From Actinomycetota bacterium (GTDB lineage Bacteria > Actinomycetota > Actinomycetes > Nanopelagicales > Nanopelagicaceae): DNA of 6,366 nt. The position numbers were made by a program, and so were the translations under genes. The notes under the pieces were generated by a model that worked only from the letters and a program-made list of their open reading frames with translations, was not told the origin of the DNA and searched no databases. How positions within the stretch are numbered: the stretch's first letter is position 1; each line of letters opens with the position of its first letter. Positions 5,612-6,366 of this stretch are shown here, piece by piece. Where the stretch lies: the NCBI GenBank assembly GCA_027731885.1, contig JAQCAO010000073.1:1-6366 (forward strand), read 5' to 3'.

Positions 5612-6366
5612 GTGCCGCAGGCTTTACCGCGCAAACTTGTGCATCGGTTGGTGCTTTTAAATGCTTTAAGTTCATTTCTAATGGGCTCAATGACCTTCTC
5701 GATTCAACTGATTAAACGCGATTTTGAGTTAACTCGAGTTGTCGCAAGTCTGCACAATATTGGTTTAGCGCTATCGCTGGTTGTTATCTCGATCGCGCTC
5801 TTAAGAGGCGGCCATTACCGCCCAGCACATCAAACGATTAGATTTGGCTGGAGCTTATTGATCTCAGGTTCAATTCTTTACTGCCTAAGTCCAAGTATCT
5901 ACTTCTCTATCCCTTCGGTGCTTGTCTTCGCGTCGTGTTCAGTAATTGCGGGCAACACCTCCACTGCGATTTTAGGGTCGCATTCTAAAACCGCCCTTAA
6001 AAATATGTTTCGCACAACTGGCGTTGGCTTATTCGTTGGAGCGCTTGCACCCACGCTGATCGGCTTGACCACGCAAGTAGACATTCCTTGGCGTTTAACT
6101 ATGGCCACAACTGCCGCAGTAATTGGTGCAATTGCGATCTTTCTGATTCCTGAATTGGAGGCGCGCCCCGAGCCAGAAGATAAGTTAGGCAAGATAATTT
6201 GGGATAAACCAATTCTCTATATTTTCTTCTTCGCTTTTCTGACGATAACTATGGAAGTTTCACTTTCTGCTTGGGCCTTGGATTTACTCACTGATCGCGG
6301 CGCTTCGGTAAAGGTAGCAATCTTGTTTGCAACAGTTGGACCATATTTCGTTGCTTTAACGCGAAT
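5612..6366 (+). CDS. Major facilitator superfamily transporter (partial, 3' end outside window)
   Basis: From the GTG at 5612 the frame stays open for 251 codons to the window edge. It encodes a polytopic membrane protein with about eight hydrophobic segments visible (near residues 12-31, 43-64, 75-92, 98-119, 134-152, 161-180, 200-220 and 234-249). A hydrophilic loop at about 181-199 (ELEARPEPEDKLGK) falls between segments 6 and 7, where the two six-helix halves of a major facilitator transporter are joined. The glycine-rich fifth segment (GVGLFVGALAPTLIGL) also fits. The expected full length is about 380-420 residues, so roughly the last third is missing. The substrate cannot be inferred. 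It starts only 21 bp after the nrdJ terminator on the same strand, so it is probably a separate transcription unit. A shorter frame on the opposite strand (5899-6192) is an overlap artefact. Confidence 0.82.
   Translation, partial: MPQALPRKLVHRLVLLNALSSFLMGSMTFSIQLIKRDFELTRVVASLHNIGLALSLVVISIALLRGGHYRPAHQTIRFGWSLLISGSILYCLSPSIYFSIPSVLVFASCSVIAGNTSTAILGSHSKTALKNMFRTTGVGLFVGALAPTLIGLTTQVDIPWRLTMATTAAVIGAIAIFLIPELEARPEPEDKLGKIIWDKPILYIFFFAFLTITMEVSLSAWALDLLTDRGASVKVAILFATVGPYFVALTR

Noticed and set aside
5899..6192. 97-residue minus-strand frame
   Set aside because: It lies wholly opposite the transporter frame, which has a ribosome site, many membrane segments and an open frame to the window edge.
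1..6366. tRNA or rRNA genes, CRISPR arrays, insertion sequences or phage genes
   Set aside because: No cloverleaf-like segment, regularly spaced repeats, transposase or integrase motif was seen; nearly all the sequence is accounted for by the genes listed.

Overview
The window looks like a moderately low-GC actinobacterial chromosome segment. The gene order lexA / divergent LysM protein / nrdR matches lexA–chiZ (Rv2720–Rv2719c)–nrdR in Mycobacterium and lexA–divS in Corynebacterium. The SOS boxes are of the actinobacterial TCGAAC-N4-GTTCGA type, and ribonucleotide reduction uses a long B12-dependent NrdJ. The modest GC content and compact spacing would fit a streamlined freshwater lineage such as the Nanopelagicales (acI), but that placement is inference from general appearance.

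Layout, left to right. Positions 1-54 may be the last codons of an upstream plus-strand gene. Positions 89-736 encode a short UbiA-type membrane prenyltransferase. It converges on lexA (minus strand, 1410 down to 733), and the two stop codons overlap within one TTAA. The 157-bp divergent region 1411-1567 carries two actinobacterial SOS boxes, one 31 bp before lexA and one perfect box 49 bp before the LysM gene. Positions 1568-1957 encode a 129-residue protein with one membrane segment and a C-terminal LysM domain, the expected SOS cell-division suppressor (ChiZ/DivS/YneA type). The 205-bp gap 1958-2162 holds a GTAGGTA hairpin, a likely -10 element and two NrdR-box-like sequences exactly 31 bp apart. 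They precede nrdR (2163-2687) and nrdJ (2712-5543), which form an operon. A strong intrinsic terminator (5555-5590) closes the operon. A GTG-started major facilitator transporter begins at 5612 and runs off the window.

How the genes work together: the core is a DNA-damage and dNTP-supply module. LexA represses itself and the LysM division suppressor. Damage triggers LexA self-cleavage, which releases the division block while repair proceeds. NrdR senses dATP/ATP through its ATP cone and represses its own operon, setting the level of the adenosylcobalamin-dependent ribonucleotide reductase that makes the deoxynucleotides needed for replication and repair. No clear terminator separates the LysM gene from nrdR, so SOS-driven readthrough into nrdRJ is possible but unproven. 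The flanking UbiA and transporter genes have no visible link to this module. I see no wholly new system. The most informative features are regulatory: the paired SOS boxes and the helically phased NrdR boxes.
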